From Azophilus sp965199705 (GTDB lineage: Bacteria; Pseudomonadota; Gammaproteobacteria; Pseudomonadales; Azotimanducaceae), in contig OZ241359.1 in NCBI GenBank assembly GCA_965199705.1, positions 434,001 to 498,000 on the forward strand: 64,000 bases of DNA, read 5' to 3'. The notes under the pieces were generated by a model. The model worked only from the letters and a program-made list of their open reading frames with translations, was not told where the DNA came from and searched no databases. Shown here in pieces: positions 46,478-54,247 of this stretch. The position numbers and the translations under genes are program-made. Position 1 is the stretch's first letter. The number at the start of each line of letters is the position of its first letter.

Positions 46478-47140
46478 ATGGAGAGTTGTCGCGAACGGCT
46501 GTTGCAGGACCTGGGCATTGAAGTCTGGCGCCAGCGCCAGCGCCAGCAGACGCCGACGGCAAACCTTGCGCCCAGGCAGCCAGCGCCGACTGATACGGCG
46601 CCGCCGCCCCCTGTGGAGCCGCTCGCCCCGGCGCGGCCAGTGCCGGAGCGGCCCAGGGCAACGCGCTCGACCCGCGCCGCCACGGACGCCAGGTCAGACC
46701 AGGCGCTCCAGGAAGAAGCGCTCTCGGCCACAGCGCTCTGCATTCCTGGCACGGTTCTGCTCACCGGCGCCCTGGCAAACCGCGCTGAACTGCGTCTGGC
46801 GCAGGACATCGTGCGCGCAGCCACCGGCAACTGGCGGGCGCAGGTCAGGCGGCTGTCGTTCAACTGGCCGCTGCCCGGTCTGCGCGGTTCGGCGCGGTCA
46901 TCGCTCGCCGCCTTCATTGACAAGCAAGCGCAGGACTATCGAGCGCGGATGCTGCTGGTGGTGGATTCCCTGACGGATCGGGTGTCGAGCGAGATGCAGA
47001 CGGTCAGCATTCCGGACCTCTCCGGGCTGCACGCCGGAGAGGCCAGGCAATCGCTCTGGCGCCGGCTTCAGATACTGCACCAGGACGCAGGCGGCGGCGC
47101 CACGCCTGCTGATCCCGATGCAAGCGGGCGGCCTGAGTGA
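46478..47140 (+). CDS. Uncharacterised protein, possibly HolD (DNA polymerase III psi)-like
   Basis: A 220-residue protein. The first 20 residues (MESCRERLLQDLGIEVWRQR) resemble the start of psi subunits, which bind the chi subunit of the clamp loader. A Pro/Ala/Arg-rich linker (~30-75) follows, then a folded part: PGTVLLTGALANRAELRLAQ, DIVRAATGNWRAQVRRLSFN and WPLPGL. Psi proteins have a similar layout but are usually shorter, and the match is only visual. Met codons at 46442 and 46463 are other starts; the third has the best Gly-rich ribosome-binding region. Treat as hypothetical. Confidence 0.5.
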   Translation: MESCRERLLQDLGIEVWRQRQRQQTPTANLAPRQPAPTDTAPPPPVEPLAPARPVPERPRATRSTRAATDARSDQALQEEALSATALCIPGTVLLTGALANRAELRLAQDIVRAATGNWRAQVRRLSFNWPLPGLRGSARSSLAAFIDKQAQDYRARMLLVVDSLTDRVSSEMQTVSIPDLSGLHAGEARQSLWRRLQILHQDAGGGATPADPDASGRPE

Positions 47141-47152
47141 GCCGTCTGCATG

Positions 47153-47168
47153 TGGTGCAATGTCCGGG
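47153..47168. promoter_or_regulatory. Copy 3 of the recurrent motif (TGGTGCAATGTCCGGG)
   Basis: This is the motif with one change (ATGTCC for ATATCC), in the gap between the hypothetical gene ending at 47140 and ribH. Here its orientation relative to the downstream gene is opposite to the other three. A small hairpin (CCTGCC 47197-47202 with GGCAGG 47211-47216) follows before ribH. Confidence 0.35.
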
Positions 47169-47253
47169 TCATTAACTGAGTTCGGGTGATATAGTTCCTG
47201 CCTTGCCATCGGCAGGTCGGCGGCAGGGAACCATCCAGCAGGAAGGCAGGCGT

Positions 47254-47754
47254 ATGGCCCGCGTCAATACATCTCTGAATGATCTGCCTCTCATCGAGAA
47301 TCCGGGTCGCATCGCCATCCTGCAATCGAAGTGGTATCCGGAAGTGGTCAACAGCCTGTCTGAGGCCTGCCAGTCGGTGCTGCGCGCTCAGGGCTACAGT
47401 CAAGTGGAAGTGCACACCCTGCCCGGCTCGCTCGAACTGCCACTGGCAGCTGCCGATCTGCTGGCGTGCGATGCGGACGAAGAAATAGACGCCCTGATCT
47501 GCTTCGGGGTGATTCTCAAGGGCGAAACGCTGCACTTCGAGATGATCACGGAGGAGTGCATTCGCGGCCTCGGCGCTGTGATGCGTCGCTACAGGCGGCC
47601 GGTGATCGTGGAAGTGCTGCCGGTGCTCGACATGGCGCATGCACTGGCGCGGGCAGCGGACGATGAATTCAACAAGGGGCTGGAAGCGGCCAGAGCGGCG
47701 CTGGAAATGGTGCATTGGCGGCGGCGCCTGCTGACTGCGAAGGCAGCGAAGTAG
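47254..47754 (+). CDS. ribH: 6,7-dimethyl-8-ribityllumazine synthase
   Basis: A 166-residue penultimate enzyme of riboflavin synthesis. RIAILQSKWYPEVVNSL is the substrate-binding strand (a Trp follows the usual small residues), VHTLPGSLELPLAA the PGxxExP-type segment, and ALICFGVILKGETLHFEMI carries the phosphate- and His-containing active-site loop. VLDMAHALARAADDEFNKGLEA ends it. GGAAGG precedes the ATG. It stands alone, without ribBA or nusB, suggesting that other rib genes are elsewhere or that this is a second paralogue. No FMN riboswitch is evident upstream. Confidence 0.88.
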   Translation: MARVNTSLNDLPLIENPGRIAILQSKWYPEVVNSLSEACQSVLRAQGYSQVEVHTLPGSLELPLAAADLLACDADEEIDALICFGVILKGETLHFEMITEECIRGLGAVMRRYRRPVIVEVLPVLDMAHALARAADDEFNKGLEAARAALEMVHWRRRLLTAKAAK

Positions 47755-47818
47755 CCTGGGCTGGCATCAAGGGCCGCGATGATCGCGACTCCGGGGCGCT
47801 GTTTCCGGGTCAGCAGGG

Positions 47819-48307
47819 CTACCGATTTCGGCGTATTTCCTGGGCCTTGCGTTGCTGCCAGTCACGGTCACGCGCTGCCTGGCGCTTGTCGTGCAGCTTC
47901 TTGCCCTTGCCGAGTGCAATCTCGCACTTGATCCGGTCTTTCTTCCAGTAGAGCGATGTGGCAACGCAGGTGAATCCCTTGGCGCTGGTGGCGGTGATCA
48001 GCCGGGACAGCTCCCGCGCGTGCAGCAGCAACTTGCGGCTACGCTGCGGGTCTGCCGTGACATGCGTGGAGGCGCTGGCCAGCGGGCTGATGTGCGCGCC
48101 AACCAACCAGGCTTCGCCATTGCGCAGGCGCACGTAGCTATCCACCAGTTGCGCCTTGCCGGCGCGAATGCTCTTGACCTCCCAACCTTCCAGCACCAGC
48201 CCGGCTTCGAAGCGTTCGCCGATCGTGTAGTCGTGGGTGGCGCGCTTGTTGCGGGCGATGGCGGGCCGGGCCTTTTGGCCGGGCGCTTTGCCCCTGGCGG
48301 AAGCCAT
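47819..48307 (-). CDS. smpB: SsrA-binding protein SmpB
   Basis: A 162-residue partner of tmRNA in rescuing stalled ribosomes. IARNKRATHDYTIGERFEAG and LVLEGWEVKSIRAGKAQLVD are the family core. YVRLRNGEAWLVGAHISPL and LIATSLYWKKDRIKCEIALG-like segments follow, with the basic C-terminal tail (GKKLHDKRQAARDRDWQ) that probes the empty mRNA channel. No ssrA gene is visible nearby. Convergent with ribH. Confidence 0.96.
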   Translation of the reverse strand: MASARGKAPGQKARPAIARNKRATHDYTIGERFEAGLVLEGWEVKSIRAGKAQLVDSYVRLRNGEAWLVGAHISPLASASTHVTADPQRSRKLLLHARELSRLITATSAKGFTCVATSLYWKKDRIKCEIALGKGKKLHDKRQAARDRDWQQRKAQEIRRNR

Positions 48308-48333
48308 GTCGGAATCGGGACGGACGACTGGCC

Positions 48334-48780
48334 CTATTCGGCGATGACCGAAAGCGCCAGCGTGGCGTTTACATCCGAATGCAGCTGCAAGGTGATCTCG
48401 TAGTCCCCCAGTTGGCGGATGGCGCCATCGGGCAACTGAACCTCGCGCTTGTGCGCGTCTATACCCTGCTCGGTCAGCGCGTTGGCGATATCCTGCGTGC
48501 CGACGGAGCCGAACAGCTTGCCTTCCTCGCCTGCCTTGACGACGATGGACAGATGGGTTTCGCGTATGCGCTGCGCTCGTTCCTCTGCGGCCCCCAGACG
48601 ATCCTGCGCGGCTTGCTGAAGCGCCACCCGCCTGGCCTCGAACTTCTCGCGGTTTTCGTTGGTCGCGCGCACTGCCTTGCCCTGCGGTAGCAGGTAGTTG
48701 CGAGCGTAGCCGGGTTTTACAGAAACTTCTTCGCCAAGCTCGCCGAGCTTGGCCAGGGGTTCAAGCAGGATGACATTCAC
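48334..48780 (-). CDS. rplI: 50S ribosomal protein L9
   Basis: A 148-residue protein at the L1-stalk base. MNVILLEPLAKLGELGEEVS, VKPGYARNYLLPQGKAVRAT and the long connecting helix (REKFEARRVALQQAAQDRLG) are followed by the C-terminal domain (LFGSVGTQDIANALTEQGID). Last gene of rpsF-rpsR-rplI, 9 bases after rpsR. Length matches E. coli L9 (149). Confidence 0.97.
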   Translation of the reverse strand: MNVILLEPLAKLGELGEEVSVKPGYARNYLLPQGKAVRATNENREKFEARRVALQQAAQDRLGAAEERAQRIRETHLSIVVKAGEEGKLFGSVGTQDIANALTEQGIDAHKREVQLPDGAIRQLGDYEITLQLHSDVNATLALSVIAE

Positions 48781-48789
48781 GGCAGCATC

Positions 48790-49014
48790 TCACTTGTGCT
48801 GGTCTGTATAGGGCAGCAGAGCGAGATAGCGAGCGCGTTTGATCTCTGTGGCGAGTTGCCGCTGAAATTTCGCGCTCGCGCCGGTGATGCGGCTGGGCGC
48901 AATCTTGCCGGTTTCGCCGATGAACTGCTTGAGCAGATCCAGGTGCTTGTAGTCCAGCGCTTCCATATCATCCGGCCGGACGGTGAACTTCTTGTGTCTG
49001 AATCTCTGGCTCAT
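48790..49014 (-). CDS. rpsR: 30S ribosomal protein S18
   Basis: A 74-residue platform protein. FRHKKFTVRPDDMEALDYKH, LDLLKQFIGETGKIAPSRIT and GASAKFQRQLATEIKRARYL, then ALLPYTDQH, are the complete conserved core. The ATG overlaps the rpsF stop (ATGA), coupling S18 to its partner S6. No Cys-type zinc ligands are present, so it is the zinc-independent form. Confidence 0.97.
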   Translation of the reverse strand: MSQRFRHKKFTVRPDDMEALDYKHLDLLKQFIGETGKIAPSRITGASAKFQRQLATEIKRARYLALLPYTDQHK

Positions 49015-49493
49015 GGGGAATTCTCTTCGTCAGCGCCTGGGGCTTCGGGTTCTTCGGGCTCTTCCGTTGACGGCTCGCTCTCCTGGCTGGCTGCTTCACT
49101 GCGGGCGGCTGCCTCCGCTGCCGCCCGTTCCGCGCGCCTTTGCTCCTGTTCGCGCTCGCGCTCCTGTTCCTTCAACTCCTGTTCGTAGATCAGCGAGTGT
49201 CCGGTTTCCGGCCCCTTGCGGCGAATGATGAGGTTGCGCAGAACGGCATCGTTGAACTTGAACGCACTTTCAAGCTCCGCCAGCGCTTCTCGATTGACCT
49301 CGATATTCATCAGCACATAGTGCGCCTTGTGAATCTTGTCGATCGGATAGGCAAGCTGGCGTCGGCTCCAGTCTTCCACCCGATGCACCTTGCCAGCCCA
49401 GCGCTCGATCAACGCCTTGTACCGTTCGATCATGCCGGGCACCTGGTCGCTCTGGTCAGGATGCACCAGAAACACCGCTTCGTAGTGACGCAT
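49011..49493 (-). CDS. rpsF: 30S ribosomal protein S6
   Basis: A 160-residue protein that dimerises with S18. The S6 domain (1-95) starts MRHYEAVFLVHPDQSDQVPG and includes VHRVEDWSRRQLAYPIDKIH and KAHYVLMNIEVNREALAELE. It is followed by a ~60-residue charged tail, first Glu/Arg-rich coil (KEQEREREQEQRRAERAA) and then Glu/Ser/Pro-rich, longer than the E. coli tail, where RimK adds Glu residues. A promoter is visible ~210 bases upstream, giving a long leader that could bind the S6:S18 complex. Confidence 0.96.
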   Translation of the reverse strand: MRHYEAVFLVHPDQSDQVPGMIERYKALIERWAGKVHRVEDWSRRQLAYPIDKIHKAHYVLMNIEVNREALAELESAFKFNDAVLRNLIIRRKGPETGHSLIYEQELKEQEREREQEQRRAERAAAEAAARSEAASQESEPSTEEPEEPEAPGADEENSP

Positions 49494-49833
49494 CAGCCGG
49501 CCTCCTGCAGCAACGGGACAACTCGAATACTGCGCCACGGCGCTGCGGCCCCTGCGATACACGGGGGCTGTCGGAAGGTCAGCGCAGTTCGGGCTAGGCC
49601 AAATGCTGGCATGGGCTGGCTCCTTGTGGTGTTGCCGCCTCGGCTGCCGCCTTGTGCGCCGCCTGAGGCAAGGAGTACGCCCCGTCGGGGCAGGGTTGCG
49701 GAGTCTAGAGAGGCGTCATCTGCATTTCAAGCGAAATGTTGCCGCGAGGCAATTGCGCCGATCCCGGCGCCTTGTTCGTTCCAGGCCATCAGCTACCGCC
49801 AACCCGCTGCAAAGCGGCCCGACCGAGTGCGCG
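49494..49833. other. Intergenic leader of the rpsF operon
   Basis: It holds the rpsF promoter (49702-49730) and about 200 bases of leader RNA read on the minus strand. Two GC-rich hairpins can be drawn: GCCCCGTCGGGGC at about 49679-49691 and GCGCCACGGCGC at 49532-49543. Autoregulation by S6:S18 through a leader structure is known in other bacteria; I cannot prove that structure here. No coding frame is supported. Confidence 0.5.
49702..49730 (-). promoter_or_regulatory. Sigma70 promoter of rpsF-rpsR-rplI
   Basis: On the minus strand TTGAAA (49730-49725), exactly 17 bases, then TAGACT (49707-49702), followed by a C-rich discriminator (CCGCAACCC). Its layout resembles the promoter before the tRNA-tuf operon. 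Confidence 0.6.
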
Positions 49834-50775
49834 TCATGCGTCCGCTGGCTTCGCCTCTGCATCTGCATCGTCAGCGCCCATGATGCGCGTACCCATGCCG
49901 GCGTCCGTGAAAATCTCCAGCAGCAGCGCGTGTGGCGCCGTACCGTCAATGATCTGGACGCTGCGCACACCCGCCGCCACCGCTTCGAGGGCGCAGCGGA
50001 CCTTCGGCAACATGCCGCTGCTGATGACCTGACGCCGGATCAGGTCCTGGGCTGCCTGCGGCGCGAGTTCGGCCAGGGTGGCGCCGTTCGGATCAAGAAT
50101 GCCGGGCGTGTTGGTGAGCAGGATCAGTTTTTCCGCGTCCAATGCCTCGGCGATCCGGCCTGCGGCCAGATCAGCGTTGATGTTGTAGGACTCGCCCGCC
50201 GGACCCTGACCTATCGGCGCAATCACCGGAATGAACCCGGATTGCATGAGCGTGTTGAGCACGCTGACATCCACATGCGCGACTTCACCAACATGGCCGA
50301 TGTCGATGATTTCCGAAGCGGCGAGTTCCGGGGCGGCCTTGTCGGAGCGGCGCAGCTTGAGTTGGCGGGCGCGAATCAAGCCGCCGTCCTTGCCGGTCAC
50401 CCCGACAGCATGGCCTCCGTGATGGTTCAGGAGCGCCACTATGTCCTGGTTGACCTGGCCGCCGAGCACCATTTCGACCACGTCCATGGTGGCGCTGTCG
50501 GTTACCCGCATGCCGTCCACGAATCGGGTTTCCATGCCCAGTTTTTCGAGCAGGGAGCCGATATGTGGCCCGCCACCGTGCACCACCACCGGATTCATGC
50601 CCACCAGCTTCATCAGGGCGAGGTCGCGCGCAAAGGTGGTCTTGAGGCGATCATCCAGCATGGCGGCGCCACCGTACTTGACGACGATGGTGCTGCCGTG
50701 AAAGCGACGAATGTACGGCAGAGCCTCGGTGAGCACCCTGGCAATGGTGCGGGCTTCCTGTTCTGGAATGCTCAT
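49834..50775 (-). CDS. argB: Acetylglutamate kinase
   Basis: A 313-residue arginine-pathway kinase. TIVVKYGGAAMLDDRLKTTF is the phosphate-binding loop; MNPVVVHGGGPHIGSLLEKL, FVDGMRVTDSATMDVVEMVL and AGESYNINADLAAGRIAEAL are family hallmarks, as is the ending LPKVRCALEAVAAGVRSVQI and IDGTAPHALLLEIF. The N-terminal helix (EQEARTIARVLTEALPYIRR) is the type found in arginine-sensitive hexameric enzymes. It overlaps the algC stop by ATGA. Confidence 0.96.
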   Translation of the reverse strand: MSIPEQEARTIARVLTEALPYIRRFHGSTIVVKYGGAAMLDDRLKTTFARDLALMKLVGMNPVVVHGGGPHIGSLLEKLGMETRFVDGMRVTDSATMDVVEMVLGGQVNQDIVALLNHHGGHAVGVTGKDGGLIRARQLKLRRSDKAAPELAASEIIDIGHVGEVAHVDVSVLNTLMQSGFIPVIAPIGQGPAGESYNINADLAAGRIAEALDAEKLILLTNTPGILDPNGATLAELAPQAAQDLIRRQVISSGMLPKVRCALEAVAAGVRSVQIIDGTAPHALLLEIFTDAGMGTRIMGADDADAEAKPADA

Positions 50776-52220
50776 GTGTCGATCGGAATGCGCAGATTCG
50801 GGTTCACGCGATTCAGCTCCCCTTGAAATACGCCCTGAATGCGTTGCAGGGCCTCGGTTGTGTTCGCTTCGAAACGCAGGCTCAGCAGTGGATTGGTGTT
50901 GGAGGCGCGAATCAATCCCCAGCCATCAGCATAATCTACCCGCACGCCGTCGAGGGTGGTTTTTTCACCGCCCGCAAACTCGCCGTGCGCGAGCGCTTCG
51001 ACGATCTGAAACTTGCTGGCGTCGGTGGCGGGCAATTGCAGCTCCGGCGTGGCGATGTGCTCAGGATAGCGCCGAAAGATCGCGTCGGCAGTTTCCGGGC
51101 TGTGACTCAGCAGCTGCACCAAGCGGGCGGCGGCGTAGAGGGCGTCGTCGAATCCGAACCAGCGGTCCGCGAAGCAGATATGGCCGCTGAACTCGCCGGC
51201 GAGGAGAGCGCCGGTGGCCTGCACGCGCGCCTTGACGTGCGAATGGCCCGTGCGCCACATGTCGGGCGCGCCGCCGGCTGCGCGGATGACCTGGTGCAGA
51301 CCACGGCCGCACTTGACATCACAGACTACGGTTGCGCCGGGCCGACTGGCCAGCACATCGTCGGCATAGAGCATCATCAATCGGTCCGGCCAGATGATCT
51401 TGCCGGTGTTGGTAACCAGCCCCAACCGGTCGCCGTCGCCATCGAAGGCGAGGCCGCAATCGGCGCCGGAGGCGGTCACCCGGTGAATCAGATCGGTGAG
51501 GGTATGCGGATCAAGCGGGTCCGGGTGGTGGTTGGGAAAGTGGCCATCCACCTCGCAATAGAGCGGGTCCACCACACAACCCAGCATCTCCAGCAGGCGC
51601 GGCGCGATGAGGCCGGCGACGCCGTTGCCACAATCAACGACCACGCGCAATGGCGCTGGCCTGGCGCTTCCGAGGGAAATGTCGTCGCGGATGCGTTGCA
51701 GGTAGGCGTCCGCGAAGTCTCGCTGCGCCACCCGGCCTTCTCCCGCCACGAAGTCTCTCTGTTCGATGCGCAGACGCAGGCCCTGAATCTCCTGCTCGCT
51801 GAGAGCCTGGCCGCCGAGCACCATTTTCAGGCCGTTGTAGTTGGCTGGATTGTGACTGCCGGTAACCATCACGCCAGCCCCCGAGCCGCTGGTCGCCACG
51901 GCGAAGTAGAGCAGCGGCGTTGGCGCCACGCCAATGTCCGTGACTGCCAGACCGGCGTCTTTCAGGCCAGCGATCAGGGCCGCCTGGAGCCTGGGGCTGG
52001 AAAGCCGACCGTCGCGCGCCACCATCGCCTGATCCTGACCTGCCGCCTGCGCAACGGTTGCGAAGGCGCGGCCAATCTGACGCGCCACTGCCTCGGTCAG
52101 GTTGCCGTCTGCAATTCCACGAATGTCGTAGGCGCGAAAGATGCTCGCATCAAGTAGCGGATTGTCTCCGTCTGCGGGATCGCTTTCATGGCGGGGGTCG
52201 CCTGCTGGCGCCTGGTGCAA
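50772..52220 (-). CDS. algC: Phosphomannomutase/phosphoglucomutase
   Basis: A 482-residue alpha-D-phosphohexomutase interconverting hexose 6- and 1-phosphates for LPS, alginate-like and rhamnose sugars. FRAYDIRGIADGNLTEAVAR is the N-terminal core; the phosphoserine loop is GVMVTGSHNPANYNGLKMVL, the Mg2+ loop is LAFDGDGDRLGLV, and the sugar loop is GEFSGHICF. VDYADGWGLIRASNTNPLL binds phosphate. The only in-frame start near the expected site is TTG at 52220, inside the recurrent motif; an ATG at 52189 is out of frame. The start is therefore uncertain. Confidence 0.9.
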   Translation of the reverse strand: MHQAPAGDPRHESDPADGDNPLLDASIFRAYDIRGIADGNLTEAVARQIGRAFATVAQAAGQDQAMVARDGRLSSPRLQAALIAGLKDAGLAVTDIGVAPTPLLYFAVATSGSGAGVMVTGSHNPANYNGLKMVLGGQALSEQEIQGLRLRIEQRDFVAGEGRVAQRDFADAYLQRIRDDISLGSARPAPLRVVVDCGNGVAGLIAPRLLEMLGCVVDPLYCEVDGHFPNHHPDPLDPHTLTDLIHRVTASGADCGLAFDGDGDRLGLVTNTGKIIWPDRLMMLYADDVLASRPGATVVCDVKCGRGLHQVIRAAGGAPDMWRTGHSHVKARVQATGALLAGEFSGHICFADRWFGFDDALYAAARLVQLLSHSPETADAIFRRYPEHIATPELQLPATDASKFQIVEALAHGEFAGGEKTTLDGVRVDYADGWGLIRASNTNPLLSLRFEANTTEALQRIQGVFQGELNRVNPNLRIPIDT

Positions 52221-52228
52221 TATCCGGC
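52213..52228 (-). promoter_or_regulatory. Copy 4 of recurrent motif CCGGATATTGCACCA
   Basis: On the minus strand GCCGGATATTGCACCA lies between the coaBC stop (52243) and algC, and contains the proposed algC TTG. CTGACA, 16 bases, GATATT can be read as a promoter across it. Confidence 0.4.
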
Positions 52229-52242
52229 CTGGTTGCCAGTTG

Positions 52243-53514
52243 TCAGGATTCCTGGCGATACAAGGCCAGCGTCGGCTCCGCCGGTGGTGCGGTTGATTGG
52301 GGCTCGGAGCCAGATTCGGGAAAGTAGATCTGGGCAAGGCGCTGGATCAGATTGGCGGCCAGTTCCGTCTTGCCTTGATAGGGCAACTCGACTTCACCGC
52401 CCGACCAGATGAGCGTGGCGGCGTTGTAGTCGCTATTGAATCCGATATCCCGGTTCGACACATCGTTGACCACGATACCGTCCAGGCCCTTGCGTTGCCG
52501 CTTCTCGCGCGCATTTTGCAGGGCGGCGTCGGTCTCTGCGGCAAAGCCGATGACCACCGGACGCCTCCCAAGCGCCGCCACATCGGCCACGATGTCCGGA
52601 TTTTCGACCAGTGCGATGCTTTCGGGGATCCTTCCAGGCTGCTTCTTGATCTTCTCGGCTGCTTGCGACTGCGGACGAAAATCCGCAACCGCAGCGACAG
52701 CGATGAAAAGCGCCTGCTCTGCTGCCCTCGTCATTACGGCCTCGCGCATCTCCTGTGCGGTTTCCACGTCGATGCAGGTTACGCCGCTCGGCGGCGCCAG
52801 GGCGCAGGGGCCGGAAATCAGCGTCACGTCGGCGCCGGCGTTATGCGCCGCGGCGGCGAGTGCGTAACCCTGCTTGCCGGAACTGCGATTGGTCAGATAG
52901 CGCACCGGGTCCAGAGGTTCACGGGTGGGTCCGGCTGTAATCAACACCTTCAGCCCCGCCAGTTGCGGCGGCGCCAGCAAAGCGGTCAGCACGGGCAGCA
53001 TCGCTTCCGGCTCCACCATGCGTCCCGGGCCATGTTCGCCACAGGCTTGCTCGCCCGTTGCCGGGCCGATGATCTGAGCGCCGTCTGCCCGAAGCCGGTC
53101 AAGATTGCGGCGCGTTGCGGGATGCTCCCACATGGCCTGATTCATCGCCGGGGCCAGCACAATCGGCGCCCGGGTGGCAAGGCACAGGGTGGAGAGCAGG
53201 TCTCCCGCCAGGCCCTGGGCCAGTGTGGCGATGCAGTGTGCGGTAGCCGGCGCGATGACAATCGCATCGGCCCAGCGAGCCAGTTCAATGTGGCCCATGG
53301 CGGCTTCCGCCTGCTGATCCCAGAGCGAGTCGCGCACCGGGTGGCCAGACACGGCTTGCAGTGTGACGGGCGTCACGAATTCAGCGGCAGATTCTGTCAA
53401 CACCGCCTGAACCTCTGCGCCCGCCTGGCGCAAATGTCGCACAAGAATTGGCGACTTGTAGGCAGCAATACCGCCTGTCACGCCAAGCAAGATGTGTTTG
53501 CCCTTGAGTGTCAT
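52243..53514 (-). CDS. coaBC: Bifunctional phosphopantothenoylcysteine decarboxylase/synthetase
   Basis: A 423-residue fused enzyme of coenzyme A synthesis. The N-terminal CoaC flavoprotein (KHILLGVTGGIAAYKSPILV; APAMNQAMWEHPATRRNLDR) decarboxylates. The C-terminal CoaB domain (KVLITAGPTREPLDPVRYLT, NRSSGKQGYALAAAAHNAGA) joins cysteine to 4'-phosphopantothenate. The active-site Cys in GPATGEQACGEHGPGRM is kept. It starts 28 bases from the divergent radC, so their promoters overlap or lie inside each other's genes. dut, which often follows it in related genomes, is absent. Confidence 0.95.
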   Translation of the reverse strand: MTLKGKHILLGVTGGIAAYKSPILVRHLRQAGAEVQAVLTESAAEFVTPVTLQAVSGHPVRDSLWDQQAEAAMGHIELARWADAIVIAPATAHCIATLAQGLAGDLLSTLCLATRAPIVLAPAMNQAMWEHPATRRNLDRLRADGAQIIGPATGEQACGEHGPGRMVEPEAMLPVLTALLAPPQLAGLKVLITAGPTREPLDPVRYLTNRSSGKQGYALAAAAHNAGADVTLISGPCALAPPSGVTCIDVETAQEMREAVMTRAAEQALFIAVAAVADFRPQSQAAEKIKKQPGRIPESIALVENPDIVADVAALGRRPVVIGFAAETDAALQNAREKRQRKGLDGIVVNDVSNRDIGFNSDYNAATLIWSGGEVELPYQGKTELAANLIQRLAQIYFPESGSEPQSTAPPAEPTLALYRQES

Positions 53515-53542
53515 GGATTCATCATATCAATTCGGAGTCGAG

Positions 53543-54247
53543 ATGACTGTAGCGCCCCACACTGCCTGGCCGAACCCTGGCCGCCTGCGAGAACTGCTGC
53601 TTGATGGCGAGCATCGGCTGCTGACTGACTCGGAACTACTGGCCTTGCTGCTCTGTGATCTGGCGGAGGATGGGCTGGCAGAGGCGCTGATCGCCGCCTT
53701 CGGCTCCCTGCGCAAGCTGCTCGAAGCACCGCCCCGGGCGCTACTCGGCGCGCCCGGGGTGGACGCCTCTCATGCTGCCCGGTTGAAGGCTGTCTTGCCG
53801 CTCGCCAGCCGCTATGTGGCGGGTTGCTCGCGCGAGGACCGGGCCTTTCCGAGCTCCGACGACACGGTGCTGTTTCTCGGTGGGGAATATGCCGGTGTCG
53901 AGCGCGAGGTATTCGGCTGCGTGTTTCTGGACGCGAAAAACCGATTGATTCGTTTTGAAAAATTGTTCTTCGGCACGGTAGATCAATCGGCTGTGTTTCC
54001 GCGCGAGGTCGCCAAGGCCGCACTGCGTTGCAATGCCGCGGCTGTGATCCTTGCGCACAATCATCCGTCCGGCTGTGGCGAGCCGTCGATGGCCGACATC
54101 GACCTCACACAGCGTCTGGTATCGGTGCTTGGCGAGCTGGATGTGCGGGTTCTGGACCATGTGATCGTCGGCGCCAACCGCACAGTTTCCATGGCAGAAC
54201 GTCAGTTGCTGGGTCAGCCTTGGCCTGAGTGCTTCAAACCGGCATGA
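53543..54247 (+). CDS. radC: RadC family JAB/MPN-domain protein
   Basis: A 234-residue UPF0758 protein. An N-terminal HhH-like region (RLRELLLDGEHRLLTDSELL ALLL...) precedes the metalloprotease-like MPN domain. VFLDAKNRLIRFEKLFFGTV is followed by the JAMM motif AVILAHNHPSGCGEPSMADI (His-x-His...Asp). Biochemical role remains unclear despite the historic repair name. GGAG precedes the ATG. Its last 14 bases overlap the end of bkdB, read from the other strand. Confidence 0.92.
   Translation: MTVAPHTAWPNPGRLRELLLDGEHRLLTDSELLALLLCDLAEDGLAEALIAAFGSLRKLLEAPPRALLGAPGVDASHAARLKAVLPLASRYVAGCSREDRAFPSSDDTVLFLGGEYAGVEREVFGCVFLDAKNRLIRFEKLFFGTVDQSAVFPREVAKAALRCNAAAVILAHNHPSGCGEPSMADIDLTQRLVSVLGELDVRVLDHVIVGANRTVSMAERQLLGQPWPECFKPA

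Noticed and set aside
47169..47253. FMN riboswitch before ribH
   Set aside because: Only a simple CCTGCC/GGCAGG hairpin is visible. The conserved multi-helix RFN core is absent.
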